A stretch of 64,000 nt of DNA from Stappia albiluteola (GCF_014050225.1 NZ_JACFXV010000063.1:151635-215634); one strand, 5' to 3'. Positions 30,757 through 40,211 are shown, counted from the stretch's first letter. Made by a program: numbers and translations. The notes: generated from the sequence alone by a model not told the origin.

Positions 30757-30946
30757 GCCTCCGCTGCCACGCACGCCAGACGTCGGGCCGGCATAGGCAG
30801 ATTTGACAGGCGTCGTTCATTGACGCGGCGCGGTATTGCTTTACCTTCCGCAGGAGGTCGAATCGCTTTCGTTCGGCGTGATTTACCAATTCTTTTTCTG
30901 AGTACCGCAAGGTAGCTGAAATCCGGTCATTTGATGGTGGTCTGAC

Positions 30947-32854
30947 ATGCTTCAATTGAAACGCGGCACCCTGGCAGGCCTCCTGTGCGCTGTGGCGACG
31001 GCGGCGATGCTGGCGCCCTCAGGCGAAGCCAATGCGCAGGGCTTTCTCGACCGGATCTTCAACCCGAGGCACTACGAGGAGCAGCGCCGCCAGCGCGAGG
31101 TGGAGCAGAAGCCGGCGCCGGTTAAGGCCTATGTCGCAAGCCCGCGCTACTACACCTACGCGCCGGACAAGCTGAAGGTTTTCTCCCTCAAGGACCTGGC
31201 TGTGGTTCCGGCAACCGCGCTGCCATCGGCGGAGCAGGACGGCACCCCTGCCGCAGCTGCCGATGTGACCGGTTCGGTGAGCGATGCGAATGCGGCGGTC
31301 GAGACCGTTCCGTCCGAGGAACGCGCCTTCAACGATGCGCGGACGAGCCTTGCCGATATCTCCATCCGCGCCTTGCCCGAGGTCGGCAAGACGGTTGTCG
31401 CCCACTATGAGGAATATCCCGCGTTCATCTGGGTCTCGAACGGCGAGGTGAGCGACAAGGCACGTGTGGCCCTGCAGGTACTCGGCGACGCGGACCGCTA
31501 CGGGCTCGACCCGGCGGACTACGCGGTCGCCCTGCCGGATCCGGCCAGCGGCGAAGCTGGCCTGATGCGCTTCGAAATGCAGCTTTCCGCCGCCACGCTC
31601 ACCTATGTGCTCGATGCGATGCGCGGACGGATCGATCCGAACCGGCTGTCGGGCTATCACGACCTGCCGCGCAAGGATGTCGACCTCGCTGTGGCGCTGA
31701 AGAGCATGGCCGCATCCGACGATGTCGCCGCTTATCTGGAGCGCCGCAATCCGCAGAACGCGCCGTTCCAGGCACTGGTTGCCGAACTCGCCGCGCTGAA
31801 GGGGCAGGAGGATGGCGCAAGGGTCGAAATTGCGGAAGGCACGCTGCTGAAGCCCGGCCAGAGCAATCCCGAACTCGTCAATGTCGTTGCGGCGATCCGC
31901 CTCAATGGCTCGGACAAGGTCAAGGCGGCGCATCAAGCGACGCTCGACGCCTACCAGAACGGTCACGACTACACGCCGGAACTGGTCGCGCTCGTCAAGG
32001 ATTTCCAGAAAGACAAGGGCCTGACGCAAGACGGCGTGGTCGGCAGCAACACCATCCGCGCGTTGCAGGGCGTCTCGCTTTCCCAGAAGATCGCGCGGGC
32101 CGAACTGGCTCTGGAGCGGTTGCGCTGGCTGCCGCGCCAGCTCGGCGAACGCCATGTCTTCATCAACCAGCCGGCCTTTACCGCGACCTATCTCGAAGAC
32201 GGCAAGGAACCGCTGTCGATGCGCGCGGTGGTGGGCCAGAAGTCCAACCAGACCTATTTCTTCACCGACAAGGTGGAGATCGTCGAATACAACCCCTATT
32301 GGGGCGTGCCCTACTCGATCATCGTCAACGAAATGCTGCCGAAGCTCAATCAGGACCCGTATTACCTGGACCGTCTCGGCTACGAGGTGACGACGGCGAA
32401 TGGCCGGCCGATTTCCTCGGCTTCGGTGGACTGGCATTCGGTGGCGGCGAAGAAACTGGCCATCAACGTCCGCCAGCAGCCCGGCGACGACAATGCGCTC
32501 GGCGAATTGAAGATCCTCTTCCCCAACAAGCATGCGATCTACATGCACGACACGCCGGCCAAGCGCCTGTTCCAGCGCGATAGCCGCGCTTTCAGCCATG
32601 GCTGCGTCAGGCTGGAGAATCCGCGCGCCATGGCCGCCGCTGTGCTCGGCAAGTCGGTCGACTACGTTTCCTCGCAGATCGCCGTCGGCAAGAACCACTC
32701 CGATGACGTCGCCGGCGATCTTCCGGTCTATGTCGCCTATTTCACGGCCTGGCCGAAGCAGGACGGCCAGATCGGCTATTACGCCGACGTCTATGACCGC
32801 GACGTCCATCTGCAGAAGGCAATCGACGCCACCACCAAGGAGCGGCGCGGCTGA
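30947..32854 (+). CDS. Murein L,D-transpeptidase with peptidoglycan-binding domain (LdtD/YcbB-like)
   Basis: This 635-residue periplasmic enzyme makes 3-3 cross-links in peptidoglycan. A signal peptide covers about residues 1-30 (ending ANAQ). A proline/alanine-rich region leads into a scaffold domain (near 140-320), then a peptidoglycan-binding motif LVKDFQKDKGLTQDGVVGS near 345-365, and the YkuD catalytic domain with HDTPAKRLF and SHGCVRLENP; the nucleophile is Cys553. Rhizobiales that grow from one pole rely strongly on 3-3 links. The neighbour on the opposite strand is a sensorless hybrid kinase, with stops 10 bases apart. Confidence 0.93.
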   Translation: MLQLKRGTLAGLLCAVATAAMLAPSGEANAQGFLDRIFNPRHYEEQRRQREVEQKPAPVKAYVASPRYYTYAPDKLKVFSLKDLAVVPATALPSAEQDGTPAAAADVTGSVSDANAAVETVPSEERAFNDARTSLADISIRALPEVGKTVVAHYEEYPAFIWVSNGEVSDKARVALQVLGDADRYGLDPADYAVALPDPASGEAGLMRFEMQLSAATLTYVLDAMRGRIDPNRLSGYHDLPRKDVDLAVALKSMAASDDVAAYLERRNPQNAPFQALVAELAALKGQEDGARVEIAEGTLLKPGQSNPELVNVVAAIRLNGSDKVKAAHQATLDAYQNGHDYTPELVALVKDFQKDKGLTQDGVVGSNTIRALQGVSLSQKIARAELALERLRWLPRQLGERHVFINQPAFTATYLEDGKEPLSMRAVVGQKSNQTYFFTDKVEIVEYNPYWGVPYSIIVNEMLPKLNQDPYYLDRLGYEVTTANGRPISSASVDWHSVAAKKLAINVRQQPGDDNALGELKILFPNKHAIYMHDTPAKRLFQRDSRAFSHGCVRLENPRAMAAAVLGKSVDYVSSQIAVGKNHSDDVAGDLPVYVAYFTAWPKQDGQIGYYADVYDRDVHLQKAIDATTKERRG

Positions 32855-32864
32855 TCCGAGGTGT

Positions 32865-33998
32865 TCAATCTAGGATTTCGGCAAGCGCCGCATAGAGCTG
32901 GCCCGGGTCGAGCGGTTTGGCGAGCACGGCGCTGAAACCTTCCATGCCTTGTCGGCTCTCCGCCGGCTTGGCGGCCGCGGTCATGGCGATGACCGGGAGT
33001 TGCGCCGGCAAGGAACCCGTCCGCAGCGCGGCGAGCGTCGCGACACCATCCATGTCCGGCATGGCGAGGTCGAGCAGGATCGCGTCGATCTGCATGTCGG
33101 GATCTGAAGCCATCTTCAGCGCCTCGGCGCCGCTTTCCGCCATCGATGTCTCGAATCCGAAAGCCTCGATCATCGTCGCCGCCAGCCGGCGGAAGGTGGC
33201 GTTGTCGTCCACGATGAGGATGTGGTGCTTGCGCTGATCCGGTGCCATGACGACCGGCGTCGGCAACGCGTCCCCGGCAACAGGATCGACAGCCGGCAGC
33301 AACTGGAGCGGAACCGTTAGACGGAAGGTCGATCCACGCTCGGTGGTGTCGGCCAACTCCAGGCTGCCGCCAAGCAGGACCGTGAGCCTCGATGCGTTCC
33401 ACAGCCCGAGCCCCGATCCCTGAGCCTCAGGATCCGTCGCTCCCCTTGAGCGGCCGCGCCGATGCGCCTGGAAGATCATGCGGCGGTCTTCTTCCGCGAC
33501 GCCGCATCCGGTGTCGTGCAACTCCAGAACGAGGGTATCCCCTGCCCCGCCGCGGGTCAGCGCGGCCTCCAATGAGATTGTGCCCGATTGAGTGAATTTG
33601 AGGGCATTTTCCACGATGACGGAGATGATACGGCGCAATGCGAGGCTGTCGGCGACCAGCCGCGCATCGAGCCCTGGATCAATGTTTGCGGAGAAGGCCA
33701 GTCCCTTGGCGGCGGCGGCGAATTCAAAGAGACGGGCGACCGCGCGGATTGCGGCACCAGCGGGCTCCTGAATGTGGTCGCCCGAACGCGGCGCGATGAA
33801 TTCCGCCGTCATCGCCAACAGCGCGTCGATTGCCTCGTTCAACGTGTCGAGCGCGTCCTTCTGCCTCATCGTCAGGGGGTCGCGGGAGACGATCTCGCCG
33901 GCCGTGCGCATCGCCGCCAGCGGAGTCCTGAGATCATGCAGCAATGAGGCGAGCGTGTCGCCGGATCTTTCCGCAGCCCCGTTTTCGGTATCCGGCAT
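32865..33998 (-). CDS. Soluble hybrid histidine kinase with C-terminal receiver domain
   Basis: This 377-residue protein has no membrane segment and no recognisable sensor domain. It opens almost at once with the HisKA box LLHDLRTPLAAM (His21), continues with an HATPase domain (N box IVENALKF, G boxes HDTGCGV and GSGLGLWNASRL) and ends in a receiver domain with VDDN, LLDLAMPDMDG (phospho-acceptor Asp), MTAA and AKPLD. All catalytic residues for autophosphorylation and phosphotransfer look present. The ATG at 33998 is chosen because the frame upstream runs antisense to the AEC transporter. No response regulator is adjacent, so its input and output are unknown. Confidence 0.87.
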   Translation of the reverse strand: MPDTENGAAERSGDTLASLLHDLRTPLAAMRTAGEIVSRDPLTMRQKDALDTLNEAIDALLAMTAEFIAPRSGDHIQEPAGAAIRAVARLFEFAAAAKGLAFSANIDPGLDARLVADSLALRRIISVIVENALKFTQSGTISLEAALTRGGAGDTLVLELHDTGCGVAEEDRRMIFQAHRRGRSRGATDPEAQGSGLGLWNASRLTVLLGGSLELADTTERGSTFRLTVPLQLLPAVDPVAGDALPTPVVMAPDQRKHHILIVDDNATFRRLAATMIEAFGFETSMAESGAEALKMASDPDMQIDAILLDLAMPDMDGVATLAALRTGSLPAQLPVIAMTAAAKPAESRQGMEGFSAVLAKPLDPGQLYAALAEILD

Positions 33999-34124
33999 GA
34001 AGGCTCCCGCACCGGTTCTCGCAACTTCCAGTGTTCTGACTAATGACAGGCGGCGTGGCGAAATCAAGACTGTGACGCGCAAGCTGCCCTTGCGTTGCAG
34101 AAGGTCGCGTGCCAAAGAGCGCCT

Positions 34125-35078
34125 ATGGTCATACAAATCCTGACGATTGTCCTGCCGGTCTTCGCGCTGATCGGCATTGGCTACGGTTCCGCGCGCAGTG
34201 GCCTGCTCGACAGCACGATCGGCGACGCGCTGGGCGAATTCGTCTTCGTCATCGCCATTCCGATCATGATCTTCCGCACGCTGGCAACCAGTTCGCTCGG
34301 CGGGGTTTCTCCCTGGGGTTTCTGGTTCGCTTATTTTACGGGCGTGGCGGTAACCTGGGCGATCGGCATGGTGATCATGCGCAAGGTCTTCCACCGCGAG
34401 GCGCGGGCCGTCGTCATCGGCGGTATCAGCGCGAGTTTCGCCAATACGGTGATGCTGGCCATTCCGCTGATCACCGCGATTTTCGCGGAAGAGGGGCTGG
34501 TGCCACTGTTCGTGCTGATCTCGGTTCACCTGCCGGTGCTGACCATAGTTTGTGCCCTGCTCATGGAACGCGCCGCCGTCGTGGACGGAACGGAGCAAGG
34601 GCGTCCGGCGCTGCAGATCCTCAGGACGGTGCTGGTCAATCTCGCCACCAATCCGATCGTCGTCGGCATATTGGCGGGCGCGGCATGGCGCTTCGTCGGC
34701 TTGCCGATAAGCGGCATCTTCGCCGATGTGCTGAACCGGATCGCCAGTGCGGCAATCCCGGTCGCACTCTTCTCGCTCGGCATGAGCATGGTGCGCTATG
34801 GTGTGCGCGGCAATGTCGGTCCGGCGCTGATCATGAGCTTCCTGAAGGCCGTCGTGATGCCGGCGGTGGTCTATGTCACGGCGCGTTTCGCCGTCGGGTT
34901 GCCGCCCCTCTGGGTAGCGGTCGCCACGCTTACCGCTTGCTGCCCGACGGGGATCAATGCGTTTCTGTTTGCCAATCGCTATGGCACCGGCCACGCGCTC
35001 TCGGCCAATTCCATCACCTTCACCACGGCGGCGGCGGTGGTGACCACCGGGCTCTGGATGGCGTTTCTGGCCGTATAA
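34125..35078 (+). CDS. AEC family transporter (auxin efflux carrier type)
   Basis: This 317-residue membrane protein has about ten helices in two repeats. The first helix (VIQILTIVLPVFALIGIGYG) and the ARSGLL loop are typical of the AEC superfamily, and a crossover region is visible around SLGMSMVRYG and LTACCPTGINAFLFANRY. Members carry organic anions such as malate, malonate or auxin-like compounds; the substrate here is unknown. The start is the ATG at 34125; it is divergent from the hybrid kinase with 126 bases between them. Confidence 0.88.
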   Translation: MVIQILTIVLPVFALIGIGYGSARSGLLDSTIGDALGEFVFVIAIPIMIFRTLATSSLGGVSPWGFWFAYFTGVAVTWAIGMVIMRKVFHREARAVVIGGISASFANTVMLAIPLITAIFAEEGLVPLFVLISVHLPVLTIVCALLMERAAVVDGTEQGRPALQILRTVLVNLATNPIVVGILAGAAWRFVGLPISGIFADVLNRIASAAIPVALFSLGMSMVRYGVRGNVGPALIMSFLKAVVMPAVVYVTARFAVGLPPLWVAVATLTACCPTGINAFLFANRYGTGHALSANSITFTTAAAVVTTGLWMAFLAV

Positions 35079-35087
35079 CCGAAGGCC

Positions 35088-35975
35088 TCAGGCGAGCCCT
35101 ACCAGCCGGCGGATATCCTGTGCGCTGCAACCCTGGCGGCGCAGGTCGCGCAGCGAGGTGTCGCGGGCAGATTTGGAAAGCTTGCGACCGTCATGGTCGA
35201 GAAGCAGGCGGTGGTGGTGGTAGCAGGGTTCCGGCAGTCCCAGCACTTCCTGCAGCAGGCGATGCACGGATGTCGCCTGGAAGAGATCCCGCCCGCGCAT
35301 TACATGGGTAATGCCCTGCAAAGCGTCATCGACGGTGACGGAGAGATGATAGCTGGTCGGCGTGTCCTTGCGGGCGATCACCACGTCCCCCCAGACCGAA
35401 GGGTCGGCTGGCAGCCTGCCCGTTTCTCCCTGGGGGCCGCTGCCTTCTTCCATCCAGAACAGCGGCTTGCCGATCCTTGCGAGCGCCTTCTTCATGTCGA
35501 GGCGAAGGGCGAACGACTCCCCGGCGGCGTCGCGAGCCGCGATTTCGTCGGCTGACAAAACCGCTTCATCACCGGGATAAAGCGGCGCGCCGTCCGGGTC
35601 GCGCGGATAGGCCCGGCCACCGGTCTCCACCCGTGCGACAAAATCGCGGATTTCGCTGCGCGTCAGGAAGGCGCGGTAGACGAGGCCCATTTCCTCAAGC
35701 CGCAGGAGTGCAGCGGCATAGTCGGCGAAATGCTCCGATTGCCGCCTGACCGGCTCTTCCCAGGTCAGGCCCAGCCATGCGAGATCTTCCAGCGCGTCGC
35801 GGACGAGTGCGGACGTGCAGCGGACCGTGTCTATGTCCTCGATACGGATCAGGAACCGGCCGCCGCTGTCTTGTGCCGCATCGAAATTGAGCAGCGCCGA
35901 CAGTGCGTGGCCGAGGTGCAGGTGGCCGTTGGGCGAGGGCGCGAAGCGGAAAACGGGTTGCGATAGCAGCGACAT
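35088..35975 (-). CDS. gluQRS: Glutamyl-Q tRNA(Asp) synthetase
   Basis: GluQRS attaches glutamate to the queuosine base at position 34 of tRNA-Asp. The 295-residue protein equals the catalytic half of a glutamyl-tRNA synthetase and lacks the anticodon-binding part, as expected. The HIGH motif appears in FAPSPNGHLHLGHA (residues 11-24), and KLSKS is the KMSKS loop near the C-terminus. The ATG at 35975 fixes the normal N-terminus; a much longer frame exists upstream but it runs antisense to the glycosylase gene. It converges with the AEC transporter. Confidence 0.95.
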   Translation of the reverse strand: MSLLSQPVFRFAPSPNGHLHLGHALSALLNFDAAQDSGGRFLIRIEDIDTVRCTSALVRDALEDLAWLGLTWEEPVRRQSEHFADYAAALLRLEEMGLVYRAFLTRSEIRDFVARVETGGRAYPRDPDGAPLYPGDEAVLSADEIAARDAAGESFALRLDMKKALARIGKPLFWMEEGSGPQGETGRLPADPSVWGDVVIARKDTPTSYHLSVTVDDALQGITHVMRGRDLFQATSVHRLLQEVLGLPEPCYHHHRLLLDHDGRKLSKSARDTSLRDLRRQGCSAQDIRRLVGLA

Positions 35976-36047
35976 GAAGCTTGATGAGCGGGCCAGAATG
36001 ACAATGATGTCCTTCAGATACCATTTGCTTGCCGAAAAGGAACGTCC

Positions 36048-36689
36048 GTGAAGCCGATCGACTCGCTTGCCGTGATCGAGGAAGCGCTCGACCATCTGAA
36101 ACGCGCCGACCCGCGATTGGTCGCCGTGGTGGAAACGGCTGGCGAAGTGCCGTTGCGCCGCCGCTCCGCCGATTTCGCCGGCCTCGTCAATATCGTGGTG
36201 GCCCAGCAGGTGTCGGTGGCGAGCGCCAACGCGATCTTCGGCCGCGTCGAGGCGCTCGTGCAGCCCTTCGAAGCCGCGACACTTGCCGGGATCACCGACG
36301 AGGAGCTCGGCAAGGCCGGGCTGTCCCGCCCCAAGATCCGCACCGTGCGGGCGATTGCCGGTGCTGTGGTCGGCGGTCTCGACCTGACCCACCTGGCGGA
36401 GCGCCCGGCCGAAGAAGCGCATGAAGCGCTGTGCCGGATTCGCGGCGTGGGGCGCTGGACCGCCGACATCTACCTGCTGTTTTGCGCCGGCCATCCGGAT
36501 GTCTTTCCAAGCGGCGACCTGGCGCTGCAGAATGCGGTACGCGATGCCTTCGGCTTCGAGGAGCGGCCGAAGCCGGATGCTCTGGACGAAATTGCCGGGC
36601 TCTGGGCACCCTGGCGCGGCGTCGCAGCACGCCTGTTCTGGGCCTATTACAAGGTGGCCAAGGAGGGGCGTGAAACGATCCCGGTATAG
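36048..36689 (+). CDS. DNA-3-methyladenine glycosylase II (AlkA-type)
   Basis: This 213-residue base-excision repair enzyme removes alkylated purines from DNA. The helix-hairpin-helix with a Gly/Pro-rich loop is visible as LCRIRGVGRWTADIYLLF, followed by the catalytic Asp in FPSGDLALQ. The single-domain form without the N-terminal AlkA beta domain is common in rhizobia. Translation starts at the GTG at 36048, with AAAAGG upstream. It is divergent from gluQRS, 72 bases apart. Confidence 0.92.
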   Translation: MKPIDSLAVIEEALDHLKRADPRLVAVVETAGEVPLRRRSADFAGLVNIVVAQQVSVASANAIFGRVEALVQPFEAATLAGITDEELGKAGLSRPKIRTVRAIAGAVVGGLDLTHLAERPAEEAHEALCRIRGVGRWTADIYLLFCAGHPDVFPSGDLALQNAVRDAFGFEERPKPDALDEIAGLWAPWRGVAARLFWAYYKVAKEGRETIPV

Positions 36690-36736
36690 GGTTCCCACAC
36701 GCCACGAAGATCGCGGGAGGAGAGCGGGCGAAGCAG

Positions 36737-38017
36737 ATGCAGGAAAACCGGTTCCAGTCCCTGCTCGAAAGCCTGCGGTTCCGTCTCTCGCTGCTGCGCG
36801 AACGGCTCTGGATCCGGCCACTCCTCTATTGCCTGACGGCCGTGGCCGCCACATTGCTCGCCGGACTTGCCGACCGCTTCAGCCTTGGCCGCTTCGCCCC
36901 GGTGATTGCGCCGAGCACCGTCGAGAAGCTTTTGACGATCTTGTCTTCGTCGATGCTCGCAGTCGCCACATTCGCCGTATCGTCGATGGTCGCAGCCTAT
37001 GCGTCTGCAAGCAGCACGGCCTCGCCGCGCGCTTTTTCCGTCGTCGTTTCCGACGATGCATCCAAGACCGCACTTTCAAGTTTCGTCGGTGCGTTCATCT
37101 TCTCCACCGTCGGCGTCATCGCGGTTCAGACGGGCTTCTACGAGCGCGCGGGCCTGTTCGTCCTGTTCCTGCTGACACTGTGTTTGTTTGCCTGGGTGGT
37201 GCTGACCTTCATCCGCTGGGTCGACCGGATCGCCAGGCTGGGGCGGATGGGCCATACGATCGCGAAGGTGGAGGATGCGACCGAGCGCGCCTTCGGCCAC
37301 TGGAAAGCCAACATCGGATCCAGCGCCGCTGCAGCAGATGGCCTGGACAGTTCCGCAGTGAGCGTCATGGACGAACGGATCGGCTTCGTCCAGAACGTCG
37401 ATTTCGCGGCGCTGCAGGCCTATTGCGAGGAGCAGGGGGCCATGCTGACGGTCGCCGCCCTGCCCGGTACGTTCTGCACGCCGGAGCGGCCGATCGCCCA
37501 CATTCAGCTTGAGGATCGCGGCGGAGCGTTTCCGGATGTCGAGCCGGTCCGGCAGGCTTTCGTGATCGGTGACGAGCGGACCTTCCACAGCGACCCGCGT
37601 TTCGGCCTGATCGTCCTGTCGGAGATCGCCGCGCGCGCATTGTCGCCGTCCGTCAACGATCCGGGCACTGCGATTGCCGTCATCGGCAGCTTTACCCGGT
37701 TGTTCGCCGACTGGGAGAAGGTCGTCGAGGAGCCCGGGGTGCCGGAAGTGGAACTTGACCGTGTCGTCATACCGCCGATCGCGATCGCCGACATGTTCGA
37801 GGATGCCTTTCTCAGCCTGTCGCGCGACGGGGCGCCCTATGTCGAGGTCGGGCTGCGCCTCCAGCGCTGCTTCTCGGCGCTGGAGACGATCGGAAACGAG
37901 GAGATGAAACGGGCTGCCCGCGACTTTGCGCAGGACGCGTTGCGCCGTGCGGAGCGAGCCCTGCGCCATCCGGGTGACATGGAAAGGCTGAAGCGTGCGG
38001 CGCCAGCGGGCGAGTAG
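36737..38017 (+). CDS. DUF2254 membrane protein
   Basis: This 426-residue protein has four helices in the first 170 residues (for example RPLLYCLTAVAATLLAGLAD and FVLFLLTLCLFAWVVLTFI), then a large soluble C-terminal domain. The loop SSSTASPRAFSVVVSDDASKTALSSFVGAF is the DUF2254 hallmark. The family has no proven function; the loop and the fold suggest a small-ion or lipid-related membrane role, but that is a guess. It starts 47 bases after the glycosylase stop. Confidence 0.88.
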   Translation: MQENRFQSLLESLRFRLSLLRERLWIRPLLYCLTAVAATLLAGLADRFSLGRFAPVIAPSTVEKLLTILSSSMLAVATFAVSSMVAAYASASSTASPRAFSVVVSDDASKTALSSFVGAFIFSTVGVIAVQTGFYERAGLFVLFLLTLCLFAWVVLTFIRWVDRIARLGRMGHTIAKVEDATERAFGHWKANIGSSAAAADGLDSSAVSVMDERIGFVQNVDFAALQAYCEEQGAMLTVAALPGTFCTPERPIAHIQLEDRGGAFPDVEPVRQAFVIGDERTFHSDPRFGLIVLSEIAARALSPSVNDPGTAIAVIGSFTRLFADWEKVVEEPGVPEVELDRVVIPPIAIADMFEDAFLSLSRDGAPYVEVGLRLQRCFSALETIGNEEMKRAARDFAQDALRRAERALRHPGDMERLKRAAPAGE

Positions 38018-38020
38018 TCT

Positions 38021-38602
38021 TTAATAAGGTTGCTTCGGCCCGCGGTTGGCGGAAAGCGACGGCTGGCTTCGGCGCACCAGGTCCTCGATTGCGTCGGCCA
38101 GGTGCACATCGTTGATCGAGGGATCGCCGCGCGCGACGCGGATATTGTGCGCTTCCGCCAGCACCATCGCATGGGTGAAGCCGTCCGGCGGCTCGAACTT
38201 GTAGCATGCAAGTTCGATCAGATGGCCGAGCGGATCGCGGAAATAGAAGGAATCCATGAAGCCGCGGTCCTTGTGGCCGGAATTCGGGATGCCGCGTTCC
38301 TCAAGGCGTTGGGCAATCTGGTTGAACACCACCCGCGACACGCTGAAGGCGATGTGATGCACGGTGCCGACGTCGTTCGGCGTCGGTGCCGGATCCTTCT
38401 TGCGGCTCTCGTCGGTAAAGACGGTGATCAACCTGCCGTCGCCGGGATCGAAATAGAGGTGGTTGATATCTGGCGCGTCGAGATTGGGCTGCTCGAACAG
38501 GAAGGGCATGCCGAGGAGGCCTTCCCAGAAATCGATCGAGGTTTGCCGGTCGGCACCGTTCAGGGTGATATGGTGGAGACCCTGAGTCTGGATCTTCTGC
38601 AT
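38021..38602 (-). CDS. VOC family protein, ring-cleaving dioxygenase-like
   Basis: This 193-residue protein has the paired beta-alpha-beta-beta-beta fold of the vicinal oxygen chelate family. HHITLNGADRQTSIDFWEGLLG is the first module and TVHHIAFSVS, then FYFRDPLGHLIELACY, is the second; His and Glu residues at the usual metal positions are visible. Extradiol dioxygenase or glyoxalase activity is typical, but the C-terminal tail (VARGDPSINDVHLADAIEDLV) is not standard and the substrate is unknown. The ATG at 38602 has GGAGGGG upstream. It is divergent from the carboxylesterase gene. Confidence 0.85.
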   Translation of the reverse strand: MQKIQTQGLHHITLNGADRQTSIDFWEGLLGMPFLFEQPNLDAPDINHLYFDPGDGRLITVFTDESRKKDPAPTPNDVGTVHHIAFSVSRVVFNQIAQRLEERGIPNSGHKDRGFMDSFYFRDPLGHLIELACYKFEPPDGFTHAMVLAEAHNIRVARGDPSINDVHLADAIEDLVRRSQPSLSANRGPKQPY

Positions 38603-38758
38603 GATCCTTTCTCCCCTCCTGCCGGGATAGTCCATGAGGTGGCGAAGCCTACCCCCGCTCGTGCGCGTGGTCGAGGCCTATCGACAGCTTGAGGAACCTA
38701 ATCCATGGATGAAGTGGACAGCCGGGCACGCATCGTGCTGCAGCGGAGGTAAACGGGA

Positions 38759-39418
38759 ATGCTTGACGGTCCGAGACTTTCGCCGTTCTCCGGCGGCCCG
38801 GCGCGAAGCCTGGTGGTGATCCTGCACGGCTATGGCGCGGATGGCGCCGACCTCATCGAGTTGGGCCGCGCGCTCGCACCGGCCGTTCCGGACGCCGCTT
38901 TTGCCGCGCCGAACGCACCCGATGTCTGCGAGGTATGGGCCGAAGGGCGGCAGTGGTTTCCTCTCACAATGCGTGATCCGGGCGAGTATTGGCGTGGCGT
39001 CGTCGGCGCGCGCGCCTTGCTCGATGCCTTCCTCGATGCCGAACTGGAGCGGCATGATCTTGGCAACGCCCGGCTGGCTCTCGTTGGCTTTTCGCAAGGG
39101 GCGATGATGGCGCTTCATACCGGATTGCGCAGGAAGGAGGCGGTTTCGGGTATCGTGGCCTATTCAGGCCTGCTTGCGGGCCCGCAGCATCTGGGCGAGG
39201 CAGGTGAGGCGCGCCCGCCGATCCTGCTCGTCCACGGCGAGGAGGACGACGTGGTGCCGCCGTATCATCGCGGATTGGCCGGGCAGGCGCTTTCAGGCGC
39301 GGGCTATCCCGTTTCGAGCCATGGTATCGAAGGGCTTGGGCACGGCATCGACCCGACGGGCGTGCAATTGGGCGCGGCCTTCCTGAGGAAGGTTTTCGGC
39401 GAAACGGGCGGAAGCTGA
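38759..39418 (+). CDS. Alpha/beta hydrolase, phospholipase/carboxylesterase family
   Basis: This 219-residue cytoplasmic hydrolase has the oxyanion-hole region VVILHGYGADGADLIEL, the nucleophile elbow GFSQG with Ser112, the Asp in LLVHGEEDDVVPP and the His in GLGHGIDP. These are the standard features of the YpfH/EstB group of carboxylesterases. The substrate is unknown. It is divergent from the VOC gene with a good GGAGG ribosome site, and a two-way terminator follows. Confidence 0.93.
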   Translation: MLDGPRLSPFSGGPARSLVVILHGYGADGADLIELGRALAPAVPDAAFAAPNAPDVCEVWAEGRQWFPLTMRDPGEYWRGVVGARALLDAFLDAELERHDLGNARLALVGFSQGAMMALHTGLRRKEAVSGIVAYSGLLAGPQHLGEAGEARPPILLVHGEEDDVVPPYHRGLAGQALSGAGYPVSSHGIEGLGHGIDPTGVQLGAAFLRKVFGETGGS

Positions 39419-39431
39419 GTCGCCTGAATGG

Positions 39432-39455
39432 AAAGGGCGCCGGAAGGCGCCCTTT
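39432..39455. terminator. Bidirectional terminator between the carboxylesterase gene and phaB
   Basis: AAAGGGCGCC (39432-39441) and GGCGCCCTTT (39446-39455) form a perfect ten-base stem with a GGAA tetraloop. It lies 14 bases after the esterase stop and 28 bases after the phaB stop on the other strand. Confidence 0.8.
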
Positions 39456-39482
39456 AGGATATCTGTCGGCGAGCCTTCGGAC

Positions 39483-40211
39483 TCAGCCGTTGGCGTAATA
39501 CTGGCCGCCATTGATCGTGAGAACTGCACCGGTCATGAAGCCGGCGTCCTTCGATGCGAGATAGCGCACCGCTGCGGCGATTTCCTCCGCCTTGCCGAGA
39601 CGTCCGACCGGGATGCCGGCGATGATGCCCTCAAGCACCTTCTCCGGAACGGCGGCCACCATGTCCGTGTCGATATAGCCCGGGCAGATGCAGTTCACCG
39701 TGACACCCTTGCGGGCATTTTCCTGAGCCAGCGCCTTGGTGAAACCGATGACGCCGGCCTTGGCGGCCGAATAGTTGGTCTGGCCCAGCTGGCCCTTCTG
39801 GCCGTTGATGGAGGAGATATTGATGATACGGCCGTGGCCGCGCTCGCGCATGCCATCGATCACGGGCCGGGTCATCGTGAACATGCTATCGAGATTGGTG
39901 CGGACGACCGCCGACCACTGTTCGTAGTCCATCTTGTGGAACCAGCCGTCGCGGGTGATGCCGGCATTGTTGACCAGCACCTCGACCGCGCCGAGGTCGG
40001 AAACCACCTGGTTGACGCCGTCCTGGCAGGCCTTGGCGTCGGCGACATCCCATTTGTAGACGTGGATGCCGGTTTCTGCCTTGAAAGCCTCGGCCTTTTC
40101 CACATTGCCGGCATAGGTGGCGGCCACGGTGTAGCCGGCATCCTGGAGGGCGGTGGAGATCGCCGCGCCGATACCACGCGTGCCGCCGGTGACAATCGCT
40201 ACATTGCTCAT
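39483..40211 (-). CDS. phaB: Acetoacetyl-CoA reductase
   Basis: PhaB reduces acetoacetyl-CoA to (R)-3-hydroxybutyryl-CoA with NADPH for polyhydroxybutyrate synthesis. The 242-residue short-chain dehydrogenase has the cofactor motif TGGTRGIG (8-15), NNAG near 81, and the catalytic Tyr147 and Lys151 in YSAAK. The SINGQKGQLGQTNYSAAKAGVIGFTKALA stretch distinguishes it from FabG. It is 276 bases downstream of phaA on the same strand, so both may be cotranscribed or separated by the repeat element lying between them. Confidence 0.96.
   Translation of the reverse strand: MSNVAIVTGGTRGIGAAISTALQDAGYTVAATYAGNVEKAEAFKAETGIHVYKWDVADAKACQDGVNQVVSDLGAVEVLVNNAGITRDGWFHKMDYEQWSAVVRTNLDSMFTMTRPVIDGMRERGHGRIINISSINGQKGQLGQTNYSAAKAGVIGFTKALAQENARKGVTVNCICPGYIDTDMVAAVPEKVLEGIIAGIPVGRLGKAEEIAAAVRYLASKDAGFMTGAVLTINGGQYYANG

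Noticed and set aside
34002-34994. Long N-terminal extension of the hybrid kinase frame
   Set aside because: The extension runs antisense to the AEC transporter, is low in complexity and has no domain. The kinase is therefore started at 33998. The same reasoning excludes the extended frames of gluQRS (to 36854) and the cyclopropane synthase (to 49491).
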